64,000 bases of DNA, taken from assembly GCF_947500705.1 (NCBI RefSeq), contig NZ_CANMSY010000003.1, forward strand, positions 434,001-498,000, read 5' to 3'. Below are positions 43,021-51,462 of the stretch, in pieces (position 1 is the stretch's first letter; each line of letters opens with the position of its first letter). This stretch comes from an uncultured Brachybacterium sp. Its GTDB lineage: Bacteria > Actinomycetota > Actinomycetes > Actinomycetales > Dermabacteraceae. The notes beneath the pieces are model-generated. The model was not told the DNA's origin and made no database searches. It was given only the letters and a program-made list of their open reading frames with translations. Made by a program: the position numbers and the translations under genes.

Positions 43021-44072
43021 ATGAGCACCGCTGGGTCACCTGCTGGTGAATCGCGCCCGGTGCAGCGGATCCGGGCCTTCGGCTGGCGCGACAAGGTCGG
43101 CTACCTCTCCGGCGACGTCGCCAACAACCTGACGTTCTACCTGCAGACCGCGTTCTTCCTGATCTTCTACACCAATGTGATGGGGATCCAGGCGGCGCAC
43201 GTGGGCACGCTGCTGTTCGGCGCCCGCATCCTCGGGGCGTTCTCGGACTTCGCGGCCGGGCGATTGATCGACGTGGCCAGACCCGGCAGGTCGGGCCGGT
43301 TCAAGCCCTGGCTGCTGCGGTTCATGGTCCCGGCTGCCGCCTCGAGCGTCCTGATGTTGGGAGGCTCCTGGGAGCTCTCGTCGCGAACCGGGCATTGACC
43401 GGGATGATCGCCGGATCGGTGGTCATGCTCACCGGGACGATGATGCTCGCGGTGATGCTGCCGTACCTGTTCACCGAGTACTTCGGCAACGGTCAGCTGC
43501 TGTCGCTGGTCAACATCGTCGGCGTCGCGCCGATCCTGCTGTTCATCCCCTTCGCCACGGCGTTGGCCGGCCGGTTCGGCAAGCGGGAGCTCGGGGTCCC
43601 CGGTATCGCGGTGGCCACCGCCGCCGGCCTCACCCTGTTCCTCCTCGGCACCGACAGCCCGTACCTCTTCATGGTCGGATATGCGGTCTTCATGCTCGGG
43701 GTCGCGGGCTTCGAGTCCCTGGTCTGGGCCGTCGTCACCGACGTGATCGACTTCCACGAGGTCCGCACCGGGGAGCGGAACGACGGCACCGTCTACGGCA
43801 TGTACTCGTGGGCCCGGAAGCTCGGCCAGGCGCTCTCCGGGTGGGCGCTCGGCTGGATCGGCTACGCATCGACCTCCGGGGGAGGTGCTGGGCAGAGCGC
43901 AGCCGTGCTGGACGGGATCTATGCCCTCTCCACCCTCGTCCCGGCCCTGCTGATGGGCCTCGCGGGCCTGATCCTCGCCCTGTGGTACCCGCTGTCCAGG
44001 CGGCGGGTCCAGGAGAACGTGGCTTTGCTCGCAGAGCGCCGGACTGAGGAGCGCCGGGCCGACGCGCGGTGA
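43021..44072 (+). pseudogene. GPH-family sugar transporter gene with internal deletion and frameshift
   Basis: ATG 43021 opens a glycoside-pentoside-hexuronide:cation symporter (MelB-like) that runs normally for about 110 residues (GDVANNLTFYLQTAFFLIFY, then GRFKPWLL) and then ends in a wrong frame at 43398. From about 43370 the other frame carries the second half (ALVANRALTGMIAGSVVMLTG to the end at 44072). The roughly 100 residues expected between them, about three membrane helices and the central loop, are absent. A deletion plus frameshift has destroyed the gene. AGAGGAGCACG precedes the ATG. Confidence 0.8.
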
Positions 44073-44139
44073 TCTCCCGGTGGTGGCAACAGTCGGGCCG
44101 TCCTTGTCCTGGTCAGGCCCGACGGCGCATCATGGAGCC

Positions 44140-45492
44140 ATGAGCGAGCCGAATGCGACGACGCAGCCCACGATCCACCCGATCCCCCTGGGGCTCGCAG
44201 AACGCGCCGCCCTGCTCGGCGGCCCCGATGGAGTCCTCACCGACGAACAGATCACTGGCTTCGTCGCCGAGCAGCTCGCCGGCCAGGATCTCGAAGGCAG
44301 GAGCGTCTGCCTCATCATCCCGGACGGCACCCGCTCCGTCCCCCTGCCCAAGGTGCTGCCCGCGATCCATGATGCGCTCGCCGGCCGCGCCAGCTCCGTC
44401 ACCGTGCTGATCGCGCTGGGCACCCATGCGGCGATGAGCGAGGCGGCGATCGACACCCTGCTCGGCGCCACCGAGCGCGGCGCCGCTGCCACCTACCCGG
44501 AGTGGACCGTCGTCAACCACGCCTGGGACGACCCCACCCAGATCGCCGACCTCGGTGAGATCTCCGCCGAGCAGATCGCCGAGCTCACCGGCGGCCTGCT
44601 CGCCGACATCCCCATGCGCGTGCAGATCAACAAGCTGGTCGTCGAGTCGGACGTCAACCTCATCGTCGGCCCCGTCTTCCCGCACGAGGTGGTCGGCTTC
44701 TCCGGCGGCAACAAGTACTTCTTCCCCGGCTGCTCGGTGCATGACGTCATCGACATCTCCCACTGGGTCGGGGCGCTCATCACCGCCAGCCGCATCATCG
44801 GCACCCTCGGCATCACCCCGGTGCGCCAGCTGATCGATGCCGCGAGCGACCTCATCCAGGCCGAGAAGCTCGCCTTCACCATGGACGTCCTCTCCGGCGG
44901 CCAGGACCTCAACGCGATCGCCTTCGGCGACCCGCAGGCCGCCTGGGCCGCGATGGCGAAGATCTCCGCACAGACCCACATCACCTACGTCGAGAAGCCC
45001 TACAAGCGGATCGTCGCGCTGGTCCCGGAGATGTACGACGACATGTGGACCGGTGCCAAGGGCTTCTACAAGTCCGAGCCCGTCTGCGCCGACGGCGGCG
45101 ACGTGATCATCTATGCCCCGCACATCACCGAGGTCGCCGCGATGCACCCCGGGATCCGCGATATCGGCTATCACAACATCGAGTACTTCACCAAGCAGTG
45201 GGACCGGTTCAAGGACCACCCCTGGGGCGAGCTCGCGCACTCCACGCACGTCACGGGGCTGGGCACCTACGACCCCGCCACGGGCGAGGAGAAGCAGCGC
45301 GTGAACCGCTACTTCGCCACCTCGATCTCCCAGGAGGAGTGCGAGGAGTACAACGTCCTGCACATGGACCCCGCCTCCCTGGACATCGGGGCGCTGCGGA
45401 ACGATCCCGACACCCTCGTGATCGACCACGCCGGCGAGGTGCTCTTCCGCCTCGCCTCCGAGCGCGACGGCGCCGCAGGGCAGGGCAAGTGA
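44140..45492 (+). CDS. larA: LarA, nickel-pincer lactate racemase family
   Basis: A 450-residue LarA-family protein. The covalent cofactor lysine is Lys192 in GFSGGNKYFFPG; His182 (FPHEVVG), His201 and His208 match the nickel ligand and catalytic histidine region. It would racemise D- and L-lactate or a similar 2-hydroxy acid using the nickel-pincer nucleotide. It leads a three-gene unit with larE and larB by overlap. I chose ATG 44140 with GGAG upstream. With ppsA in the same window, lactate use through pyruvate to PEP would be supported. Confidence 0.85.
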   Translation: MSEPNATTQPTIHPIPLGLAERAALLGGPDGVLTDEQITGFVAEQLAGQDLEGRSVCLIIPDGTRSVPLPKVLPAIHDALAGRASSVTVLIALGTHAAMSEAAIDTLLGATERGAAATYPEWTVVNHAWDDPTQIADLGEISAEQIAELTGGLLADIPMRVQINKLVVESDVNLIVGPVFPHEVVGFSGGNKYFFPGCSVHDVIDISHWVGALITASRIIGTLGITPVRQLIDAASDLIQAEKLAFTMDVLSGGQDLNAIAFGDPQAAWAAMAKISAQTHITYVEKPYKRIVALVPEMYDDMWTGAKGFYKSEPVCADGGDVIIYAPHITEVAAMHPGIRDIGYHNIEYFTKQWDRFKDHPWGELAHSTHVTGLGTYDPATGEEKQRVNRYFATSISQEECEEYNVLHMDPASLDIGALRNDPDTLVIDHAGEVLFRLASERDGAAGQGK

Positions 45493-46439
45493 CCACCACC
45501 CACCAGCGCAGCCCCCACGAGACCGCACCGAAGGCCCCCCGCTCGCTGTTCTCCCCCGGCCACCCCGGCTTCGAGGTCACCGCCATGACCCCGGACGGCC
45601 TCACCGGTGAGGCGCTCGCCCTCGCCGACGCGGTCTCGGTCGAGCTCGAGGGCGTGGGCCGGCTCGGCGTCGCCTATTCCGGGGGCGTGGACTCCGCGAC
45701 CCTGCTCGCGCTCGCGGTCCGGGCGCTCGGGGCCGAGAACGTCGTCGCGCTGCTCGGCGTCTCCCCCTCTCTCGCCCGCCGCGAGCGACGCCTCGCCCAC
45801 CAGGTCGCTTCTGTGATCGGGGCCCAGGTGGTCGAGGTCCACACCCACGAGGGCGAGAACCCCGAGTACCAGAAGAACGACGGCACCCGCTGCTTCCACT
45901 GCAAGAACGAGCTGTTCACCCGCATCGGCGATAACGTCGTCGGCGCGCAGCAGCTGGACGCCGTCGCCTACGGCGAGAACGCCGATGACGCCACCCGCCA
46001 CGACCGCCCCGGCGCCGGCGCCGCCACCCGCCACCAGGTGCTGCGCCCGCTGTCCACCGTCGGCATGACGAAGCAGCAGGTCAGGGACGTTGCGCGCGGC
46101 TTCTCGCTGCCGGTCGCGGACAAGCCCGCCGCGCCCTGCCTCGCCTCCCGGATCCCCTTCGGGCAGGAGGTCACCCCCGAGAAGCTGCGCCAGATCGACG
46201 ACCTCGAGGATGCCGTCTACGAGCAGGGCTTCAGCGACTGCCGGGTGCGCCACCACGGCGCCGTCGGCCGCATCGAGCTGCCCACCGGTGAGCTCGCGCG
46301 CGCCATGGAGCCGGGCATCCGCGCGGCCCTCGTGGCCGCCGGCAAGGAGACTGGCTTCCAGCACGTCACGATCGATCTCGACGGCATCCGCTCAGGCCTG
46401 TTCTCGCTCCAGATCGTGGGCAAGGGCGGGCGTGGCTGA
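45489..46439 (+). CDS. larE: LarE, ATP-dependent sulfur transferase for the nickel-pincer cofactor
   Basis: A 316-residue PP-loop protein with SGGVDS at residues 64-69. It adenylates the dicarboxylated cofactor precursor and donates sulfur, in many species from its own cysteine. Cys217 in PAAPCLASRIPFG lies where the sacrificial cysteine is found; another pair, Cys135 and Cys138 (CFHC), is also present. The start is GTG 45489, overlapping the larA stop by 4 nt. The N-terminal 35 residues are extra and proline-rich. Confidence 0.9.
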   Translation: MTTTHQRSPHETAPKAPRSLFSPGHPGFEVTAMTPDGLTGEALALADAVSVELEGVGRLGVAYSGGVDSATLLALAVRALGAENVVALLGVSPSLARRERRLAHQVASVIGAQVVEVHTHEGENPEYQKNDGTRCFHCKNELFTRIGDNVVGAQQLDAVAYGENADDATRHDRPGAGAATRHQVLRPLSTVGMTKQQVRDVARGFSLPVADKPAAPCLASRIPFGQEVTPEKLRQIDDLEDAVYEQGFSDCRVRHHGAVGRIELPTGELARAMEPGIRAALVAAGKETGFQHVTIDLDGIRSGLFSLQIVGKGGRG

Positions 46440-47187
46440 GGCTCCGGCGGGTCCGCGCGACCCGGCGGCGGCCGACGGGAAGAACGGGGCCGACGGGAAG
46501 ATCGACGGCTTCCTCCACCTCGACCTCGACCGTGCCCGGCGCCGCGGTGCCCCGGAGGCGGTGCTGTGCGACGCCAAGAGCATCCCGCAGGTCGCCGCGA
46601 TCGCGGCGGAGTACGCGCGGCTGGACGCCGAGGGCCATGAGGGGCTCGGACCGGTGCTCTTCACCCGCGCCGATGCCGCGCGCGCCGAAGCGATCCTCGC
46701 CGCACTGCCCGGGGCTTTCCACGACGCCGAGGCACGACTGCTGGCCTGGCCCGCCGCGGCTCCGGAACCGACGGGAGGCCTGGTCATCGTCGCCTGCGCG
46801 GGCACCAGCGACCTGCCGGTCGCTCGCGAAGCGGAGCTGACCGCCCGCTACCTCGGCCGCCCCACGCAGCTCATCGCCGACATCGGCATCGCGGGCCTGC
46901 ACCGCCTGCAGTCCCGCCTGCCGGAGCTGCGCGAGGCGGCCTGCGTGGTCGTCGCCGCGGGCATGGACGGGGCGCTGCCCACCGTGGTCGCCGGGCAGAT
47001 CGGCGCGCCCGTGGTCGCCCTGCCCACCTCTGTCGGCTACGGGGTCGCCTGCGGCGGGGTCACCGCCGCGCTCACGATGCTCTCGGCCTGCGCGCCCGGC
47101 ATCGGCGTGGTCAACATCGACAACGGCTACGGCGCCGGGCACCTCGCCGCCCAGATCGCCCGCTGGGCCCCGGGCGCGGGGGAGTGA
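46432..47187 (+). CDS. larB: LarB, nicotinate-dinucleotide carboxylase/hydrolase for the nickel-pincer cofactor
   Basis: A 251-residue LarB protein with a PurE-like C-terminal domain: VACAGTSDLPVAREAEL, IADIGIAGLHRL, AAGMDGALPTVVAGQI and LPTSVGYGVACGGVTA. It carboxylates nicotinic acid adenine dinucleotide to begin cofactor synthesis. The GTG at 46432 overlaps larE by 8 nt. Downstream, 47188-47398 has no recognisable gene except a short open stretch (see rejected items). larC, the last gene of the pathway, is at 23335-24783. Confidence 0.88.
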   Translation: MAEAPAGPRDPAAADGKNGADGKIDGFLHLDLDRARRRGAPEAVLCDAKSIPQVAAIAAEYARLDAEGHEGLGPVLFTRADAARAEAILAALPGAFHDAEARLLAWPAAAPEPTGGLVIVACAGTSDLPVAREAELTARYLGRPTQLIADIGIAGLHRLQSRLPELREAACVVVAAGMDGALPTVVAGQIGAPVVALPTSVGYGVACGGVTAALTMLSACAPGIGVVNIDNGYGAGHLAAQIARWAPGAGE

Positions 47188-47398
47188 CGGCGAGATCCTC
47201 GGACTCGCGACCACTGCCACGGAGGCAGCGTCCCTCCACGCCCTCGCCGCTGAGCTGCTGGGCGGTGAGGCATGATCGCCTGGCTGCTGCTGGTCGAGCT
47301 CGGCGGCGCGGGCTGAGCGCCATCGGTCCGGCCGTTCTGGCACAGTGATCAGCGAGGCGGGCTCCACAGGGGAGAGGCAGGGCAGGGGGAGGCGCGGG

Positions 47399-48181
47399 AT
47401 GGACGAGACGACGATGCCCGACCCCGGCGGAGGACGGCCGCATGCGACGCACCGGCGCCCTGTGGTGCCGGTCGCGATCGTCGCCGTGACCGCGCTGCTG
47501 ATCGCCGCGGTGCTCTGGCTCCCGCCGGGGGATGGCCAGGATGAGGTCGCCACCGACCCGTCGGCCCCGTCGGCTGACGTCGAGGCGGCGCCGACCCTCC
47601 CGCACCCCTCCGAGGTGGCGCTGCCCGACCTCACGACCGCGGAATCCCGAGAGGCGGGCGATCTGCTGGCCGAGGGGCCGGTGGATGCGCTCGTGGTGAT
47701 GGTCGTCTTCACCGACTACCAGTGCCCCTACTGCGCCCGCTGGAGCCACGACACCCTCCCTGCCCTGCGCGAATACGTGGAGCGAGGGGAGCTCCGCATC
47801 GAATGGCGGGACGTGAACGTCTACGGCGAGGACTCCGAGCGGGCGGCCCGCGCCGCCCTCGCTGCGGCGATGCAGGGACGCCACACCGAGTACCAGCAGG
47901 CCCTGTTCGACGGCGGCGAGATACGCTCCTCCGCCCAGCTCGACGAGCAGGCTCTGATCGCGCTCGCCGAGGAGCTGGGCCTGGACACCGAGCAGTTCAC
48001 CACCGATCTGCGCTCCGAGCAGGTCGCTCGCACCATCACCGAGCACGCCGCTCAGGGCATCGAGCTGGGTGCCGTCACCACCCCGTCGTTCGTCATCGGC
48101 GGCACCCCGAGCGTGGGAGCCCAGCCCACTGCGTACTTCGTGACCGCCGTCGACGAGGCCCTCGAGAAGGCGGGCCCCTGA
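47399..48181 (+). CDS. Membrane-anchored DsbA-like thiol oxidoreductase
   Basis: A 260-residue protein with one N-terminal membrane anchor (residues about 22-42) and an extracytoplasmic thioredoxin fold of the DsbA/BdbD type. The active site is Cys109-Pro-Tyr-Cys112 and the cis-proline loop is VTTPSFVIGG. It should form or rearrange disulfides outside the membrane. GGGGGAGG lies 6 nt before ATG 47399. It is followed by a CcdA-like gene 1 nt later, so oxidising or reducing equivalents probably come from that partner. Confidence 0.85.
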   Translation: MDETTMPDPGGGRPHATHRRPVVPVAIVAVTALLIAAVLWLPPGDGQDEVATDPSAPSADVEAAPTLPHPSEVALPDLTTAESREAGDLLAEGPVDALVVMVVFTDYQCPYCARWSHDTLPALREYVERGELRIEWRDVNVYGEDSERAARAALAAAMQGRHTEYQQALFDGGEIRSSAQLDEQALIALAEELGLDTEQFTTDLRSEQVARTITEHAAQGIELGAVTTPSFVIGGTPSVGAQPTAYFVTAVDEALEKAGP

Positions 48182-48182
48182 C

Positions 48183-49007
48183 ATGGAGATCTCCGTTCTC
48201 GCGGCGTTCCTCGGCGGCTCCCTCGCCCTGCTCAGCCCCTGCGGAGCGCTGCTGCTGCCCGGCTACTTCGCCTCCTCCGTCACCACCCGCGCCGGTCTGC
48301 TGCTGCACGGTGCGGTGTTCTTCCTCGGTCTCGTGCTCACGCTCGTCCCCCTCGGCGTCGGCGCCGGCATGGTCGGGACCCTGTTCGTGGCCCACCGCGG
48401 CACCCTGATCGTGGTGACCTCGCTGCTGCTGATCGTGCTCGGCGTGCTGCACGGTCTCGGCATCGGTCTTGACCTGGGACGTCTCCTGCCAGGGGTCCAC
48501 CGCGCGCAGCAAGCCTCCGCCCGTGGCAGCGGACTGCCCCGCACACTGCTGCTCGGCGCCGTCGGCGGAGTCGCAGGATTCTGCGCCGGGCCGATTCTCG
48601 GCGCGGTGCTCACCCTCGCGGTGGGGCAGGGGACCGTGATCCTCTCTGCCGTGCTGCTGGCCGTCTACGGTGCGGGGATGGTGGTGCCGCTGATGCTGCT
48701 CGCCGCGCTCTGGCGGCGGCTCGGCGCCCGATCCCGGGCTCTGCTGAGGGGACGCGAGTTCACGGTCGTCGGCCGCCGCCTCCACACCACCACCGTGCTC
48801 ACCGGAGCGCTGATCATCACCGTCGGAATCCTGTTCTGGGCCACGAACGGACTGGTCACCATGCCTTCACCGGTCCCCACCGGCATCCTGGCGCGCTGGC
48901 AGGAGACCCTCGGCGTGCTCAACGGCACCGGGGTGCAGATCGCTCTGATCCTGCTCGCCGGCGCCCTCGCGCTGGCCCTGTGGTGGCGGACGGAGCGACG
49001 CCGATGA
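48183..49007 (+). CDS. CcdA/DsbD-like transmembrane electron carrier
   Basis: A 274-residue polytopic protein of the CcdA/DsbD-beta family with about seven hydrophobic segments. The family's two membrane cysteines are in LLSPCGALLLPGYFAS near residue 20 and GFCAGPILGAVL near residue 139. It moves reducing power from cytosolic thioredoxin to outside partners, here probably the adjacent DsbA-like protein. The ATG follows the upstream stop by one base, and the downstream gene starts within its stop (ATGA). Confidence 0.85.
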   Translation: MEISVLAAFLGGSLALLSPCGALLLPGYFASSVTTRAGLLLHGAVFFLGLVLTLVPLGVGAGMVGTLFVAHRGTLIVVTSLLLIVLGVLHGLGIGLDLGRLLPGVHRAQQASARGSGLPRTLLLGAVGGVAGFCAGPILGAVLTLAVGQGTVILSAVLLAVYGAGMVVPLMLLAALWRRLGARSRALLRGREFTVVGRRLHTTTVLTGALIITVGILFWATNGLVTMPSPVPTGILARWQETLGVLNGTGVQIALILLAGALALALWWRTERRR

Positions 49008-50191
49008 GACGCCGCACCCTTCTGCTCGGCCTCCCGGTGGGTGCCCTCGCCGCCTGCGAGGTGAAGGCGCCTGAGCCCACCAGCGCGCCGCCGCCCTCCC
49101 CGAGGCTCCGGGTCGACCCCACCCCCCGTACGCTCCACCGGCCCGCCGAGACGGTGGATCCCACCACGCTCCGACTCACCCTCGAGATGGACGTGATGAT
49201 CGTGGTCGATCCCGGGTGGAACACCGCGCCCCAGGAGCTGGACGGGATCTTCCTGGGCCTCGACGACAGCGGCGAGGCTCTCCGCTTCACCGCCGTCGAC
49301 GAGGACGGCACCGCCCTGTGGACCGCGCAGCGCCCCCATGGTCATGCCGACTTCGCCCTTTCCCGCACGGCCGAGGGGCGCGACGTCGCCGTGCTCACCG
49401 AGCCGGCCCCGGACCAGGAGAGCGGACCCACCGCGACCGGCTACGACCTGTACACCGCTGAACGCCTGTGGGGCCCGCGCGAGGTGCCGGGGCCGCTGCA
49501 CGGGCCCGGGCTGCTCTTCACCTCGTCCGCGGGGCGGCGCGTGGTGCTGTCCGCCGGGACCGGGGAGGTGCTGCGGAGCGAGGAGGACGTCGAGAGCGGG
49601 CATCTGCTGGCCGAGCACCTCGGCACGGTGCTGCTCACCGAGGGCCGTGAGCTGGTGGCACGCCAGGGCACGGCGCTCGCCGAGCTCTGGCGCACGCCCC
49701 TCCCGGAGGGCCTCGAGGCGTCGGCCGCCCGGATCCTGGGTGGGATCGGGACCACCACCGGCCTCGCGGTGCTCGGCGACGGCGAGCAGCCGGGGATCCT
49801 GCTCGATCTCGACGAGGGCCGGAAGGTGGCCGAGGGGGTCACCGCCGCCGCCTACGACCACGGCCTGGACGTCACCGTGGTCGTAGGCGGGCACACCGTG
49901 CGGGGCCTGGACCAGGATGGCCAGGAGAGATGGCGCCACGAGGACCCCGAGGAGCTGGTGCTCCTCACCGCGGGGGAGCGGCTCGCCTACGCCCAGCGTC
50001 CCGAGGAGGGCACTCTGGTGGTGCTCGACACCTCCCAGGGGCTCATGGTCAACCCCTACGACGCCGATCTCTCCGGCCCGCTCGCGGTGCCCGAGCTCTT
50101 CTCCGCCGATGCCGCCACCTCGGTCCGTGTCGAGCAGAAGCGGCATCTCGTGACGACCACCCTTGACCAGGCCTACGGCATGCGAGAGTGA
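49004..50191 (+). CDS. Lipoprotein with beta-propeller-like repeats
   Basis: A 395-residue lipoprotein: MRRRTLLLG, short hydrophobic core and lipobox LAAC at residues 12-15, then a proline-rich linker. The mature part has repeated strands of the PQQ/WD type (DEDGTALWTAQR, LDQDGQERWRHEDPE), suggesting a seven- or eight-bladed propeller. Function unknown. It overlaps the CcdA-like gene by 4 nt, so it may be a client or partner of the thiol system, although its only cysteine may be the lipidated one. Confidence 0.75.
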   Translation: MRRRTLLLGLPVGALAACEVKAPEPTSAPPPSPRLRVDPTPRTLHRPAETVDPTTLRLTLEMDVMIVVDPGWNTAPQELDGIFLGLDDSGEALRFTAVDEDGTALWTAQRPHGHADFALSRTAEGRDVAVLTEPAPDQESGPTATGYDLYTAERLWGPREVPGPLHGPGLLFTSSAGRRVVLSAGTGEVLRSEEDVESGHLLAEHLGTVLLTEGRELVARQGTALAELWRTPLPEGLEASAARILGGIGTTTGLAVLGDGEQPGILLDLDEGRKVAEGVTAAAYDHGLDVTVVVGGHTVRGLDQDGQERWRHEDPEELVLLTAGERLAYAQRPEEGTLVVLDTSQGLMVNPYDADLSGPLAVPELFSADAATSVRVEQKRHLVTTTLDQAYGMRE

Positions 50192-50387
50192 GCGGTCCGC
50201 GCGGAGGCAGGCAGAACCCGGTCTCGGGGCCGTCCCGCCCACCGTCGGGTTGCCGCGGGTTGCCCCTGGTCGGGGTAGGATCATCCGTCAGAGAGCAGGC
50301 CCAGACGCCTCGTCCGGAGCACGGTCGGGGTCGGGATGCACCGCAGCAGATGGGCAACGCCGAGCAGGCGAGGACGGAGCCGGCCAG

Positions 50388-51383
50388 GTGGCGGACAAGC
50401 GTGTGACGATCTACGACGTCGCGAAAACCGCAGGCGTCGCCCCGTCCACGGTCTCCCGTGCTTTCTCCAGGCCAGGCAGGGTCAGCGCCGCCACCCACGC
50501 CACCGTGATGACCGCTGCCAAAGAGCTCGGCTATCGCACCAGCGCCCCCGCCGCGCAGGAGCGCGGCCACCGCCACCACCGCCTCGGCATCGAGGTCCCC
50601 GACCTCACCAACCCCTACTTCGCAGAGCTCGTCTCCGGCATGCAGGAAGCCGCCCATGAGCAGGAGTTCCTGCTGCTCCTGCTCGACACCGTGGAGGACG
50701 AGGCGCGCGAACGCACCAGCCTCGAGAGCGCCGTGAACGTGGTCGACGGGATCGTGCTCGCCGGCACCCGCCTCTCCGACGCCACCCTCAACCACCTCAC
50801 CAAGCGCATCCCCGTGGTGGTGCTGAACCGCCGCGTCGCCGGCCTCGACTCGGTCACCCCGGACTACGAGCACGGGATGGGCCAGGCCATGACCCACCTC
50901 GCCGAGAACGGGGCCCGCACCGTCACCTATGTGGCCGGCCCCGTGAACTCCTGGTCCGACGGGGAGCGCTGGCGGACCGCTCGCGTCGCCGCCCGTCAGC
51001 ACGGGCTGCAGGTGCAGCGCCACGGCCCCTTCGCCCCCACCACCACGGGCGGGGAGCAGGCCTTCGAGGAGCTGCGCGACTCCCTTCCCCACGCGGTCAT
51101 CTGCTACAACGACCTGGTCGCCTTCGGATTCCTGGTCTCCGCGCTGCGCGCCGGGATCCGGGTGCCCGGGCAGCTGTCGGTGATGGGCCATGACGACATC
51201 CAGCTCTCGCGACTGGTCGGCGGCGGCCTCACGACCGTGGTCAGCCCCAAGCGGGCGCAGGGCCGGGCTGCCGTCGAGCGCCTGGTGCGCCGGATCGAGA
51301 ACCCCTCGGCCCACCGCACCCCGGTCGAGGGCTCCCTGCCGGTGCGGCTGGTGCCGCGCGGCACCACCGGGCCCCGCGAATAG
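50388..51383 (+). CDS. LacI-family repressor, probable regulator of uxaC-uxuB
   Basis: A 331-residue LacI/GalR regulator with an N-terminal helix-turn-helix (VTIYDVAKTAGVAPSTVSRAFS) and a periplasmic-binding-protein-like sugar domain. It starts at GTG 50388, shortly after CCAGG; the ribosome site is weak. uxaC and uxuB follow in the same direction after 79 nt, so glucuronate or an intermediate is the probable inducer. I could not define its operator with confidence. Confidence 0.85.
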   Translation: MADKRVTIYDVAKTAGVAPSTVSRAFSRPGRVSAATHATVMTAAKELGYRTSAPAAQERGHRHHRLGIEVPDLTNPYFAELVSGMQEAAHEQEFLLLLLDTVEDEARERTSLESAVNVVDGIVLAGTRLSDATLNHLTKRIPVVVLNRRVAGLDSVTPDYEHGMGQAMTHLAENGARTVTYVAGPVNSWSDGERWRTARVAARQHGLQVQRHGPFAPTTTGGEQAFEELRDSLPHAVICYNDLVAFGFLVSALRAGIRVPGQLSVMGHDDIQLSRLVGGGLTTVVSPKRAQGRAAVERLVRRIENPSAHRTPVEGSLPVRLVPRGTTGPRE

Positions 51384-51462
51384 GGCAGCTGGGGTTCCTG
51401 CGACCAGCGGCAACCGATGACAACGTCCAGCAGGACTTGCGACGCCTTGCGAGGATGACCAC

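Noticed and set aside
47188-47398. Possible larC or other remnant after larB: a short open stretch with EILGLATTATEAASLHALA, then a tiny ATG frame starting MIAWLLL
   Set aside because: Too short to assign. The MIAWL start only loosely recalls larC N-termini. No statistical support is possible without a search.
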